Shown: positions 10,317-23,304, counted from the first letter of the stretch. The stretch is 64,000 bases of DNA from Liolophura sinensis (GCF_032854445.1 NC_088306.1:4088373-4152372); one strand, 5' to 3'. Notes: generated by a model not told the origin, from the letters alone. Numbers and translations are program-made.

Positions 10317-10641
10317 TACTCCTTACTCTTTCCTTTCGCTTTACATAACTGCCGCCATAAGCAATTTTTTGTACAGAAATCTAAAAAAAAACGTCGAGAT
10401 CACTAAGATCACGGTCATGAGACAGGAAGTTCTTTGTTTGTAATACACATGCATGCTCTATATCTAAAGTATGAACACCTGAAACAATCTTATTTCTGAA
10501 TGCTGATTAAATAGTCCCGCACTAGAACACCAGTGGGGAGGCTAAGCCTAAATAAGCCTACGTGCGTCGCACAGACTCCAAAGGTAATGCTTGCCTAGTG
10601 GTGGCGGTGATGTAAAGCGAGCGTAGAGCACAAAGGAGTAA
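10317..10641 (+). mobile_element. Fold-back MITE, copy 1
   Basis: The left end ACTCCTTACTC...CTTTCGCTTTACATAACTGCC and right end GGTGGCGGTGATGTAAAGCG...GGAGTA are inverted repeats of about 50-60 bp. The interior (GCTGATTAAATAGTCCCGC, AAGCCTACGTGCGTC) matches copies at 19911-20309 (opposite orientation) and 42851-43255. Non-coding, non-autonomous DNA element. Confidence 0.7.
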
Positions 10642-11929
10642 AGGCTAGACTCGAACTAAAAGAGTTAAATTATTTATTTATTTATTTAATCGGCGTTTTA
10701 AGCCGTGGAGCAATTAAATGAAACCTGTGTTGCATGCATGCTTACGACGAGATGGCAAGGAGAATGACCAATACGTCAACACGTGACTCTGCCAGACAAC
10801 TATGTGTGTATCTATGAACACTATTCGTCCGCTCCATTGGTTTAACCATCGCTACTGTCCGCTTTAGTTTAGTGTAGGGTCGGAATTGTCCATATCGAAA
10901 AAGGCCGTGGCAGATCCTTATCACTGTGATATGTTTATGAGATAATAGTGCAGCCCACATGCTAGGATAAGTGACAGTTTGTGAGCGCTATAAAAACCGA
11001 TGAAATGAATAACTTCTGGAGATACACAAGGGAACATGCATAAAAATTGATAGGCTATAAAAATGTTCTTATTTATTTATAGCCGCTTTGCTGTAGATGC
11101 TGACTAGGTTCTATACATTTATGTGTCCACTAGCGAAGACACACTCGTTAGTAATCGCCTTTCGTGACTCCATGAAAAGCAAATGATTCATATACCGGTA
11201 CGGGGTGTTTCGTGACGTCAACACGGACCGCCGCACGTGGGCATCACGAGGGCATTTGTGTTTAAATTCGACCTTGACAGTCGATTGAAAGAGTTACCAA
11301 TGTAACCAAGTGAACTCATTGTCGGACATGCCTCCACTGGAAGTCTAAAGACCTTTGATCCTCGGGATAAAACGAGCAGTGCATTCATTTCTCACATTAA
11401 TCCAAGAGCTGCTACCAACATATCGGCGACCTTATCAAGGACAAATAAGTGGACTATACAATATGGGAGACAAACGCCAAGAAATAAGTCAATAGTCCGT
11501 GCTAGCCTATTCTATGTGGACAACTGAAGTCCTGGTGACTACAGCGATAACATGCATCGATGGCAAAGTAAACAATTGGTATAGTTCGATAACTAAATAA
11601 TACATTCATTCCAGATTACAAATTCAGGTTTATGGGATACGGGAATTACTTAAGCCTTGAACCACTTAGATGTTACAAGAAATGGGTTACTCCTTCTACA
11701 CGAAATATTCAGTTGGTGAATTTTATTAGAGATGTGAAGATATGATGGGAGGGCAGAGCTATTTTGACGGCGTTGGTACCATCACCAGAAATCAACTGAA
11801 ATGACGCCATATAGACACGAAGAAACAAAACTCAACACGGGAGTTTTGTCCTCGAAAATCAGTCCGTATTGTTTATCAGTGAAACGCAATTAAAACTGGT
11901 TGCTATACATTTTGAATATAAAACATGGT
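10642..11929. other. No gene seen
   Basis: It begins with a SINE tail fragment (10671-10705, TTTATTTATTTAATCGGCG). The rest is unremarkable intronic DNA. Confidence 0.45.
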
Positions 11930-12202
11930 ATTTATTTATTTATTTGATTTGATTTGGTGTTTTACGCCGTACTCAAGAATATTTCATTTATACGACGGCT
12001 GCCAGCCTTATAATGGGAGGAAACCGGGCAGAGCCCGGGTAAAACCCACGACCATCCACAGGTTGCTGGTAGACCTTACTACGTACGGCCAGAGAGGAAG
12101 CCAGCATGAGCTGGACTTGAACTCACAGCGACCGCATTGTTGAGGGGCTCCTGGGTCATTACGTTGCGCTAGGGTGATAACCAACTGAGCCACGGAGGCC
12201 CA
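11930..12202 (-). repeat. Full-length (AAAT)n-tailed SINE with tRNA head
   Basis: Read on the minus strand: GGCCTCCGTGGCTCAGTTGG head with A box, B-box segment TGTGAGTTCAAGTCC, core CCTGTGGATGGTCGTGGG, the conserved tail block CTTGAGTACGGCGTAAAAC, and the (AAAT)n tail at 11930. One of the two most complete copies in the window, with 36445-36708. Confidence 0.85.
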
Positions 12203-13040
12203 ACGTGGTATATAAATCTACGTTTTATTTTTTTTATTCCATATCACATACGGCAGCTAAAGTTTGAAACTTAATATGGATTTTGATCCTGGAATATCAA
12301 CGACCGCCTTTCCGTACGATGTCATCGTATTGATGACTTTTTTTGTAAACCACTCGACACCTATCGGTTGTGTACGCCTTGATGTTGGCGGTTGCTATGG
12401 AAATGGAATCATCGATTCGGGTTTACATCAGTAAAACGTTCACGGTATATACATAAACAAAGCTAAATGGCATATTTACTTTTGTATTTGGTTGATGAGT
12501 CTGAGTCTGTGTATATACTGTGTCTTCTTATGAAAGGGCGAGTCCATGATGCCAAAGTGCAGACACCGATGACAAACTAGTCTTGTTAGCTTGCTCTAAT
12601 CTTGCAGTACATAGCGCCAGGCGAGGCATCAACAAGTAGGCCTATACCAATTTTAAAGTCTGTGGTATGAGCAGACACAAGCAAACAAAAAAATAAATAA
12701 ATAAAAACCGATGGAGGCCGACTCAGTTCTCCTGCTTCCGCTGTTTCGGCTTTAAACTGCCCCATTTCCCCCACGTACGTGTCAAACCACCTGGGGATTC
12801 TAGAATGTTTATCTCTTGCAAATATAGGCTCACTGGGGACATTGTTTTGTTTAATATGGCCTACATTGCTACATAGTCTCACTGGTATGTTTACATTCTG
12901 AAATGTCGGTGTCTTGCAACTGTAGGCCGTATTCCGATCGTTTTAATCTACTCTTTTGCTCTACAGATTCTTTAATTTAAATATAAGTCTTGCAGTCTGT
13001 ACACTTGGGTAATTTTGAATTAACTATGTCGTGCAGTTCA
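12203..13040. other. No gene seen
   Basis: Short open frames only. Nothing recognised before the 72-bp array begins. Confidence 0.45.
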
Positions 13041-13960
13041 AAAACCATGTATGAAGTTTAGCACTGAGTAATCGTTATATGAAAACAGGAGCTAACTGAC
13101 TCAAGCGGGAAAAAAACAATGTGTGAAGTTTGACACTGAGTAATCTTTATATGAAAACAGGAGCTAACTGACTCATGGGGAACAAAAGCAACGTATGAAG
13201 TTTAGCACTGAGTAATCTTTATATGAAAACAGGAGCTAACTGACTCAAGCGGGAAAAAAACAATGTGTGAAGTTTGGCACTGAGTAATCTTTATATGAAA
13301 ACAGGAGCTAACTGACTCATGGGGAACAAAAGCAACGTATGAAGTTTAGCACTGAGTAATCTTTATATGAAAACAGGAGCTAACTGACTCAAGCGGGAAA
13401 AAAACAATGTGTGAAGTTTGACACTGAGTAATCTTTATATGAAAACAGGAGCTAACTGACTCATGGGGAACAAAAGCAACGTATGAAGTTTAGCACTGAG
13501 TAATCTTTATATGAAAACAGGAGCTAACTGACTCAAGCGGTGAAAAAACAATGTATGAAGTTTGGCACTGAGTAATCTTTATATGAAAACAGGAGCTAAC
13601 TGACTCATGGGGAACAAAAGCAACGTATGAAGTTTAGCACTGAGTAATCTTTATATGAAAACAGGAGCTAACTGACTCATGGGGAACAAAGGCAACGTAT
13701 GAAGTTTGGCACTGAGTAATCTTTATATGAAAACAAGAGCTAACTGACTCAAGCGGGGAAAAAACAATGTATGAAGTTTGGCACTGAGTAATCTTTATAT
13801 GAAAACAGGAGCTAACTGACTCATGGGGAACAAAAGCAACGTATGAAGTTTAGCACTGAGTAATCTTTATATGAAAACAGGAGCTAACTGACTCATGGGG
13901 AACAAAAGCAACGTATGAAGTTTGGCACTGAGTGATCTTTATATGAAATCAGGGCTTACC
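13041..13960 (+). repeat. 72-bp minisatellite with 144-bp alternation
   Basis: About 12-13 units spaced exactly 72 bp (for example GAAG anchors at 13053, 13125, 13197, 13269). Two unit types alternate for most of the array: one ends TCAAGCGGGAAAAAAACAAT, the other TCATGGGGAACAAAAGCAAC. The shared part is CACTGAGTAATCTTTATATG then AAAACAGGAGCTAACTGACTC. The alternation breaks near 13620-13960. Confidence 0.92.
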
Positions 13961-16384
13961 TACCCGGTACAAAAAATTTGTAGATGCATAAAGATAAGAA
14001 AGTGCCTTGGTATGCAATGATTGGTGTACGAGCACGTATATGCCTATAGACAGGCAAATTGTGATCGGTGGGGAAAATCACTTTTATTTATTGTTCAAAT
14101 TGCATAGCTACATATCCGGCGCCATAGCATACAAAATGCAATCAGCGATAACAGTAGATTTAACTTTGGCTGTTGATGACAAATTCGACTTCAAGCCATT
14201 GATTTTAACAACAATAACAGCAACAAAAAGATAGATAAGAAGAAAGGAGATTGTTATGTTTACATGTATATTCAAAGTGCGCGCATGGCATTATGGCTGC
14301 CGGAAGTAGCTTGTCCTTTTGAAAAGCAAATTAAAGTCGTTACTCAATGAGCAGCGCGCTTTCAGTTACGCATTTGTTTATTCCAACTTGAGCCGTCAAT
14401 AGTTAGGAGCAGCACACAGATGCGAGAATGTACTAGTCCGAGATGGAAATCATCGTACGGGTAGGAACGGGTCGAACATGGCAGCTATAGCAAGAATAGC
14501 TGATCAATAAGCTTTCTATTTCCACGATGGTAGCTTAGTTACCACCTGTCCCTCGACAGATCGGGCAAGCTCCAAGTTTTTACAATCAATATAGACACTG
14601 TCAGCGCCAGCAATAGAGAATCCCAAACTGCGCGCAGCCTCACGGTTACTGTTAAACCATCTCGGCTTCAGAGTTTAACGAGCCGCATAACGTATGTTTG
14701 AAAATTCCTACTCTTATTGGGAAAGTAACAGGTCGATAAGAAGCCTTTATGTATATATCTCCTTCTATTTCGGTTTGCAGCCAATCTTATTATGTTTAGT
14801 TGACAAAGTAGATCGGCACGCTAACAAATTAAACGGGTGAAAGTAGTGCCGTGCGGCAGAGGTTTTGATCGTAACGGCGCAGTCTCAGAGGTTGCCGCAT
14901 GCGATCCCAGCACAGGTATCGCCCTCCCCAACGGCTAGGCCAGAAGCGGTTGAGATCCTTTACCTGTACACTGCGTCTGGGTCGGGACATAGTGAGCTTT
15001 CAGTAGATTTTCAGGTTTTATACGATTGTTGACAATCAAGAAGGCTGAGAATGTCAGTAATTCTGACGGCGTGTAGGAATTCCTCCAGGAAAGCCTTAGA
15101 GCGAGCCAGAAAGAGGAAGGCGGAAAAACGGTAGGCACACATCACGCTCAGCAGCCATTTGCCTCCATTATATATATAATACTATTTATACGATACTATT
15201 GCAGTTCTCTGAACGGAACTGTATATGGCAACGAAAAGAGCCTGTATTCTCTTTTATACATTTCATACATACAGAATTCTTGCGGATTATGGTTTCATAT
15301 TTTGAACTGGTGTCGTATGTTATTATAAAGGAAAATGTAAGATACAAAATTTTGCTCTTTTTTTCAAGAAGGAATTCGGTTGATTTCTGGATTGCATTTA
15401 AAACAGTTAGATACATATGATGGATGTTCTTCGACGAGCAGTAATTTGTGTGAGGTATACAAGAAACCACCACACAATAGATATAATCACCCTCTCTTCA
15501 ACCACAAATGATGTACTTTTGGTTTTTATTTTCTTATTTACATGTAATTATTTTTTTGTTTAACGTCATGTTCATAGGATTTACAGTTTTGGCTTCATAT
15601 AACCACTGGAATAAGAATACTGATGAAAAAAAATCAACACTACAATGCGATACAAACGTTTTGCTATATATACTTACTTGCTGCCTGGAATGGTTGATTC
15701 AAGTACATGCATGTGGTGTTATCAAACATCAGACGTTTGAAGAGAATGTTATTAGAATATTGTTAAATTCGTTAACAATACTTTTCGAGTTCATAAAACA
15801 ACACTACCCAGACAGAGGTGCATTGTATCATAGATTTCGGACAATGCGTAATATATTTCGAATTTAAAGGATCTGTTTCAGTTCAGATGAAATGCCCGAC
15901 TTTTTCGATTTGGAAGAGTAAGTTTTCTAACTAATTGTCAAACTGTTTTTTTTACAACACTTTCATAATAGTTAATTACATAAAATGAATTTAAGTTTGG
16001 AATTTAAATTTGATCATCGATCACCTGGAGATCAGGATTCATCTGTAAATTACTATTTAATAAGGTTATCTGAAATGAGATATTTATGGCGTTAGAACGT
16101 CAGTCGAGATCAGAGGAATTTATCAACAGCTAATTCGCTAATAGAAAAAGGCGTGGGTATACAACCTTAAATGATGCTGGGGTAATATTATCCTTCCATC
16201 ATAAACATTCTGTCCTAGTTTTAGCTGACATTATGTGTCCGTAAAATGTGTCATTATGCATAAATTCCCTTTTCATGAATAACGGTGAAAATTCGAAAGT
16301 GTAATGGAAAATAATGCTGTATGTCCTAATGTTTATATGCAGTATATGTACTATAGTGTACAGCCTAAAGTTTTTGCTATTGTA
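13961..16384. other. No supported gene
   Basis: Contains a moderately GC-rich patch (14270-15150) with no convincing exon and an AT-rich patch (15180-16200) with a 119-codon frame (15508-15867) that I do not support as a gene. Confidence 0.4.
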
Positions 16385-16560
16385 CGTGCTATGGTCTGTC
16401 AACAAACCTACGGATGGTCGTGGGTTTCCCCAGGGTTCTGCCATGTCCCCCTCCCTCCACCATAATGGTGGCCTTCGTCGTATAAGTGAAATATAAGTGA
16501 AATATAAAAGTACGGCGTAAAACACCTATCAAATAAATAAATAAATAAATGAATAAAAAA
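16385..16560 (+). repeat. (AAAT)n-tailed SINE, 5' truncated
   Basis: Forward copy: GGATGGTCGTGGGTTTCCCC, CACCATAATGGTGGCC, ATATAAAAGTACGGCGTAAA and an AAATAAATAAAT tail. Confidence 0.8.
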
Positions 16561-16619
16561 ATAAATAAATACATCAGTAGAACTGAGAATATCTGAATTA
16601 AAGCACAGGAAAATATTTT

Positions 16620-16708
16620 TATTTATATATTTAATGTTTTACACCGTACTCAAGAATATTTCACCTATACGACAGCGGCCAGCATTGTGGTGGTAGGAAA
16701 CCGGGCAA
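16620..16708 (-). repeat. (AAAT)n-tailed SINE, reverse fragment
   Basis: Tail TTTATTTATATATTTAATG, then TTTTACACCGTACTCAAG and the GCGGCCAGCATTG core; ends near the ACCGGGCA box. It faces the copy at 16385-16560 tail to tail. Confidence 0.75.
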
Positions 16709-18035
16709 CAGAATACATAAACAACATTATTCACTGTAAATTATATTAAAATGACTTGTCTCTCTTGCCTAGCTGATGTCATGTTCAAATATTTTAATGA
16801 TATCGCCAGTCGAGATATACCTATTACTATGTATGAAAATGGTAAGGTGACTAGGCAGAAAAACTCGAGAATCAGAGAATAAGGAAACCCAAGGACTAAT
16901 GACTGTTGCAGTCGAGGCAAGAAGGTGTCTACTCTGGGAAGCACAGATTGGACAATGGCCTGAAATCTGATGGTTTATGGACAGAGGATGGATAGAAAAT
17001 GCAAATTTATTAAATTGTGAAGTCTAGGGCCACCTTCAATGAACTGACAATGATCTATAGGGTTTGGGCACATTTGTAAGTACTGAAAGTATCTCTAGAT
17101 TTATGCTAATTTGGTGACCATTTTGAGGGAAACTCACACACGTTGTTTTACGAAGTAACACTCAAGACCTTAATTCTAAACGGGTATATCTCTTAGGCAA
17201 ATTTGTAGGCCACAAATCCATAAAAGACTTCTTGTAGCACAAGAGAAATCTACGATAATAGAATTAATATATATAACGTCCAGTTTCATTGGATAATTTG
17301 CGCTGTGCGGTCTGGATCTGACTAGTCACAACTGGGATAGTGCAATTCAAATGTAAAATCATTGCCGAGCATGTGACGGGACTCTTGACTCATATTTTTT
17401 TGTAACGGGAAATAAGCTGTAAGGGCACATATGAACAAAGGCAATAGGGTAGATTTTACTTTAGAATTGGTTTGGGCACTGCGTCTATACATGTACACAA
17501 TAACAGCTGGACATTTTGAGTGTAATTTAGCCTTTAAAATTCGTATCCTTGTGAAAAACAGTTCAATTCAGTTATGCAGATTAATTACTTTTCATTTCTG
17601 ATAATTTTGATTTCCAAACAATGTATTCGTACAATCAGTTTGTATATATAAGATTTCATCCAGGTTGCTTTGTGAACCCGCAATAATGACATTTGTTCAA
17701 ATAGCTCTGTTTTTTGTTCAGGATTTGGTAGTTAACTAACTGGCTCTTGCAAACCAATCGCATTAGAGCTACGTGACAAGCTAAACTTTGTTGAAAGCGT
17801 CCTTTGAGCAGTAACATACATTCGTTTCACGTCAACTTACTTAGCAACACCTCCCGATTGAATGTTATTGTGTGTTTACCCGAAGTGGACCTGGTTTTAT
17901 ATTTGTTTTTCAAATGTTGGTTAGAATGACTGTGGTACTTTCTAGTACTGAACAACTTGTCGCCAGTTTTCATAGATTAATAATGCACTACTTAGACTTT
18001 GCCTGACGCGGGAATATCTTTTGCAAAGTGCTGTT
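16709..18035. other. No gene seen
   Basis: Intronic DNA without recognisable exon, repeat or RNA. Confidence 0.4.
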
Positions 18036-18039
18036 TATC

Positions 18040-18375
18040 ACCTTTGAGTGATACCACATGACACAGGTCATCTGCAGGAATCGCGCTTCCGGTTCTTGTG
18101 AATGCATTTGACAGTTTCCTGTCTACGGCAGTTTTACCTGAAAGTTCGTTCAACATCGATTATATTCCTTGGTGTTTCGCTTCAGGAAGCTTGTCGGCGG
18201 AAAAAGTAGTGTAAAGAGCGGTGCGATCGTCAACAATTGATCGAGGGATATTGTAAAACAAACTTGTTGTTAAGTAATTTCAGAGCTTCCAAAACATGCC
18301 GTCCTGTTTGTCCGTGGAAGGCTTCCAATATAACCGTGTCATACACAATACATATTTGAATTTCAGTTTTGTTTT
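18040..18375 (+). repeat. Duplicated segment, copy A
   Basis: Shares a collinear set of blocks with 18660-18985: ACCACATGAC, CTTCCGGTT, GTGAATGCA, GGCAGTTTTACCTG, TTCAGGAAGCTT, GGAAAAAGTAGTG, AAAGAGCG and GTCCGTGGA. Diverged but unmistakable. Confidence 0.75.
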
Positions 18376-18659
18376 GAACCTACAAAAGCTCCATCGGCAC
18401 CAGTGTGGTCACTGTGCATCACCAGCAATCGATGACTTCATAACCAACAAAATACAGAATTTATATTCGGGCAAAAGCTAAAGTGATAATATGGTCCTTA
18501 TTTCGTTTACGTTCCCCGGAAGAGTCATAGGTTTGTATTTGTTTTGATTTTTGGGTTGGAATGGATGTGTTTGTTTGTCAACAACAGATTTCAATGATTA
18601 ATAAGTCATCATTTGGCCGTCGTCTGACTTTGGTGAAGTTGTGTTCATCCCCCTTTTCT

Positions 18660-18985
18660 TCTGTAACACCACATGACGCTTGTCACCTTCAGTGCTCGCC
18701 CTACCACTTCCGGTTTTTCTGAATGCAACATCAAGCGGGGCGTTTCCGGTTGTAGGCAGTTTTACCTGGTGGTTCGTCCGCCATTGATTTTATTCTGCAG
18801 TGCTCTACCTCAGGAAGCTTCCAAGCGGGGAAAAAGTAGTGCAAAGAGCATGGCGATTGTTGACAAATGGTCCAGGGATACAGGAAACAGAATTTCTAGT
18901 AGAATGATTTTAGGCCTTCCAATACTATTCGTCCGTGGATGGTTTCCGATATAAAGCTCCCATGTATAACACAAAGACGAATTTT
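18660..18985 (+). repeat. Duplicated segment, copy B
   Basis: Second copy of the segment at 18040-18375, about 620 bp downstream in the same orientation. The short open frames in each copy differ, which argues against a coding origin. Confidence 0.75.
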
Positions 18986-19064
18986 TGTTGTTTTACAAGC
19001 AAGCTGCAGTGACGTCTCTAAAATCGAAATTCTGTACTTCGTATCTATATATGGCCACGCCACA

Positions 19065-19555
19065 ACCCGTGTAACCATACACGGACACCTGTCCTGGTGA
19101 TAGCTTGGTGACTGTACACAAGTGCCTGTACTGGTGATAGCTTGGTAACCATACACAAACGCCTGTACTGGTGATAGCTGGGTAACCATACACAGACGCC
19201 TGTATTGGTGATAGCTTGGTAACCATACACAGACACCTGTCTTGGTGATAGCCTGGTAAGCATACAAAGACAAACACCGGTACAAGTGATAGCCTGCTAA
19301 CCATACTCAGACACCTGTACAGGTAATAGCTTGGTAACCATACACAAGCACCTCTACTGGTGATAGCTTGGTAACCATACACAGACACCTGTACTGGTGA
19401 TAGATTGGTAACTATACAAAGGCACCTGTCTTGGTGATAGCCTGGTAAGCATACAAAGACAAACACCGGTACAGGTAATAGCTTGGTAACGATACACAAA
19501 AACTTGTCCCGGTGATAGCCTGCTAACCATACACAGACTCCTGTATCGCTTGGCA
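19065..19555 (+). repeat. 37-bp minisatellite
   Basis: About 13 copies of GGTAACCATACACAGACACC followed by TGTACTGGTGATAGCTT. Because 37 is not a multiple of 3 and the unit lacks minus-strand stops, all three minus frames stay open for long runs; those ORFs are by-products. Confidence 0.9.
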
Positions 19556-19910
19556 TCGTGCATTGCTTTTGGCTTTTTGTATGGAAAAAATTTTAGGGCA
19601 AGGATTTTAAATTTCAGATTAAGGCAGAAACTAATGAAGTATTTTGACTGGTTGAGATAAAAAATATGCCCTGGACAGCTACTCTGTATTGTATTTTTAA
19701 AAGAGATTGTGCTAGAGATTATCTGTTTAGCAAATTTAGGTCACAGAAATGAAATCATAATGTTTATCATGTCCTGTAATGCTTACCAGGCCATCTCATA
19801 CACTCTAACAGTATAAGATATTCGCCTTAGGCGGCTCACTCATTAAATAGCGTGCCACGACAACAACATTTTGGGAAATTCCCCTCTGTGTTTCTTGGAA
19901 CTGTAACCCA

Positions 19911-20309
19911 TACTCCTTACGTCGCCTTCGGCCTTTCGCTTCACATCGCTGCACGCTGCCACCAACAGACAAGCTTGACCTTTGGGGCCAGTGAGACGCA
20001 CGCAGGCTTAGCCTCATCACGTGTGTCCTCCCGCGGACTATTTATTAAGCACTCGTCAATAAAATTGTTATCGGATTTTATAAGAATCAGGTGGCACATA
20101 CTCTAGAAAAAGAGAATGCCTGTGTATAAAGTATTATAGCAGGCAAATGTTGAGACGGATTGTTTGTTTTCTGACACCACTTCCTGCCTCATCACCGTGA
20201 CCCCAGTGACCTCGATTGGCGTTGTTCGCGATTTCTGTACAAAATTTGCTAATGGTGGCAGTGATGTAAAGCGGAAGGTACAGAGCGACGCATACGCTGT
20301 GAGGAGTAT
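19911..20309 (-). mobile_element. Fold-back MITE, copy 2
   Basis: Inverted ends ACTCCTTACGTCGCC...TTCACATCGCTG and GTGGCAGTGATGTAAAGCGG...GAGGAGTAT. The interior is the reverse complement of the copy at 10317-10641 (AGGCTTAGCCTCATCACG, CTGACACCACTTCCTGCC). Confidence 0.7.
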
Positions 20310-21083
20310 AACTGTAAGAACGGGTCGAGTGAATGGTAGCAGGCATGTAAAGCAGTGCTCAATACTTTTTGGGTGACTTAAGAAATCGCAAGTCGCGTCG
20401 CATTGTAACTTTTTATACACCTCATTACCATTTTAATAGGGTTAATTGGCTACTAACGATGGTGGTATCTGTGACTATAATATTCCAGGACAAAAGAGAA
20501 AGCAAGATTGTAAAAGCATTATGAAAGCATTCATCTCCGTGTGAAGTCAGTTAAAGGCGTTAGCAAAATTGTCTTTTAGTGACGCGTAGCACGACAGGCT
20601 CTACACATCGATGTGTTGGACGTCCATATTCTTGGAAATAAAATGCAGGTAGAATACTTTTTCTGATTTCGAGGATAAGACTCATTGCTTCGGGTGATGC
20701 CATGATTATTCAAAAACAAGTGAGCATGGAGTGTAATTCGCTTTACAAAAGCTGCACCAAAAAGCGGTTAGAACAAACTCCTCGCAGCAGCACAACCTAC
20801 AAAGAGTAGACGACACTGTATTTTTATAAAATAATTTCCTAACACCGAACTCTGAACGCTGTCGTTAGATCATATACTATAAGAGATAAAACTAATTAAC
20901 TTATTAATTAAATTAAACATTTATTAAGGTTGTATTATGCTAAAACTTAAAAACAATTTCACATGTGGCAGTATAAAAAAGGGTTTCATGTAAAGTCGAT
21001 TACATTTAAGGTAACTGGTATCGCTCTCCGCCAAAACATACTGGACTCTCGAAGTTTCCATCATGCCTTCGTTTTTGCAGAAA
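20310..21083. other. No gene seen
   Basis: Intronic DNA; nothing recognised. Confidence 0.4.
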
Positions 21084-21290
21084 TGATGACGTCACCGGAA
21101 GCAATGAGTTCTTGGTGTCCCAAGCAAGCTTATGGAATTTTAACATTGTGAATCACAAAAAGTATTCTAATTGCATTTTCCTTGAAATAATATAAACGTC
21201 CAACATATCAAGGTGTAAAGCTCGTGGTTTTTCGTGTCACTGGTTAAAGACAGCTTTGGTAGTAAGTGAGTGATTTTATAGACAGCATAA
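21084..21290 (+). repeat. Diverged dispersed repeat, pairs with 5885-6092
   Basis: Second copy of the TGACGTCACC...GCAATGAGTTCTTG...AAGCTTATGGAATTTTAAC segment, ending next to the 14-bp array. Confidence 0.55.
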
Positions 21291-21334
21291 TGCTGGCAGC
21301 AAGACAATATCGTCGCAGTCGCTTTTGGCCGAAA

Positions 21335-21785
21335 ATCTCCTGTATAAAATCCCGTGTATAGAATCCTGTGTACAGAATCCCGTGTATAGAATCTCCTGTA
21401 TAGAATCCCCTGTATAGAATCTCCTGTATGGAATCTCCTGTATAGAATCCCGTGTATAGAATCCCGTGTATAGAATCTCCTGTATAGAATTCCCTGTATA
21501 GAATCTCCTGTATAGAATCCCCTGCATAAAATCCCCTGTACAGAATCTTCTGTATAGAATCCCCTGTATAAAACCCCCTGTATAGAATCTCCTGTATAGA
21601 ATCCCCTGTACAGAATCTCCTGTGCAGAATCCCCTGCATAAAATTTCCTGTACAGAATCCCCTGTACAGAATCTCCTGTGCAGAATCCCCTGCATAAAAT
21701 TTCCTGTACAGAATCCCCTGCATAGAATCTCCTGTACAGAATCCCCTGTATATAATCTCCTGTATAGAATCCCTTGTCTAGACTC
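21335..21785 (+). repeat. 14-bp minisatellite
   Basis: About 32 copies of CTGTATAGAATCYC with C/T and T/C exchanges. Three unit lengths equal 14 codons, and all three minus frames are open, giving a repeating peptide with ILYRRFYTGDSIQG. The overlapping minus ORFs (21167-21970 and two others) are array artefacts. Confidence 0.92.
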
Positions 21786-23300
21786 ACCATTGTACCTTGC
21801 ACAAGTCTTTTCGCTTTTGTGTTCTTGACGGCTGTATTACTGTGGGTGAAAAGTCGATTTCTCACAACAGTTTTAATGACTACCCTAAAGCCCAGAATTA
21901 CTGGGAAAATCTCAGACAATGAGCAACCACTCCCCATTTCAAGTTGAATCTGGGATCCTTTTGAAAACATATGGACATCGTCAGGGGAGACTGATTTGCC
22001 CCTTTGTTCTGTGCTGTAGGTTGTTGGGTAGCTGTCGATATAAACTTATACTGTACAGCAAATGTCTGAATCTAAAAGTCAGCTTGCTGGTGCCTGTCGG
22101 TAAGGCCATAAGGAGTGGAAAACACATAGCTGACAAAGAGCGAGTTTTTTTAGGTGATGTACCGCAATTCACGATCAATTCAGGTAAAGCAACCCAACTG
22201 AGTGGCATCTTTCTTGTACACTGTTCAAAAAACTCTCCGTCATAATCAACATGATCCTCATAATTCGGTATTTATGCATTCTTTTACATTAAAATGGGTA
22301 TATTACGAATTTCAATTTTAATCTGAAAAAACAAAGTATTCAGGATTCCAAAAATATACATATAATGGTCATTTTTTTTCACGATAAATATACTTTTTTA
22401 AAATAAGTGAATGAGTTAATACACTCTCATTTTCAACCAAAAGGTACTGGTTGAATCTTGATCTCGGTTACAGAATACGAAGTTCACGGTCGCATATTGG
22501 ATAATTGGGTATTATTCACTGCTTGGTGACGGAAGACGTAAAATGGGTTTCCATTGGCCTATAACGTACACGTGTTACGTGGATCATATCGGCCTAAGAC
22601 ATGTGAAATTTTACTGTAGATATTGGGCCTACTTTATCGTTGTGCGGCCTTATCTGTGATTTAGACACTTCCACTAATATTAAAATGTATTTTCTGTGTA
22701 TAAAACTGCGTTTAGTAAGAAAGATTTATCAGAAAGTTTTTGACTGGTTTGGGTGTAATGGATGTTATGATTATTGACTTTGAGGTTTAGTGACTGTAAA
22801 GCGAATGGACAACAAGCACCAGAGTTCAAATAATTCTCACGAAATTAATGTACAATAATATGTATTGTATGTCGATCTGCAAACAGGCATTACGTTTCTT
22901 GTAATGTATCCCAGCCTATACAATCGATACATAATGTGTATTATTGATATCGCAAATTAATGGACGATTGTTGGGCCTGTTGGGAGAACTTTTGCCACCG
23001 TGGTCAGACATTATCTCTGTCGTCAGTTGTAGGCCTACGTGACAACACCGGAGCTGGGTTCATCGGAAGCACGCGTTAGTCATGTTTTATGCAGAACTCG
23101 GTTATATGGTTAGCGTTTCCCCACAATAACGTGATCTGAGCAAATCGATACCAATCACTTGATAATTCCGTCTGTCTAGTAACTGTAAATACATGGTTCT
23201 ATGCTGACCGTGTACATCTATCACACCTGATCTTAAATGCTTAGGTGCTGGGTTATCTGTATACTGAACCTCTCAACAGTTAGAAAGTAAGGAAGCCATC
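21786..23300. other. No gene seen
   Basis: Intronic DNA with a few short open frames and no recognisable exon. Confidence 0.4.
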
Positions 23301-23304
23301 ACAG

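Noticed and set aside
15508-15867. 119-codon plus-strand ORF
   Set aside because: Lies in AT-rich DNA, with a hydrophobic low-complexity start and no recognisable domain or splice partner.
21167-21970. 267-codon minus-strand ORF as a gene
   Set aside because: Created by the 14-bp array, with non-repetitive ends that resemble no protein.
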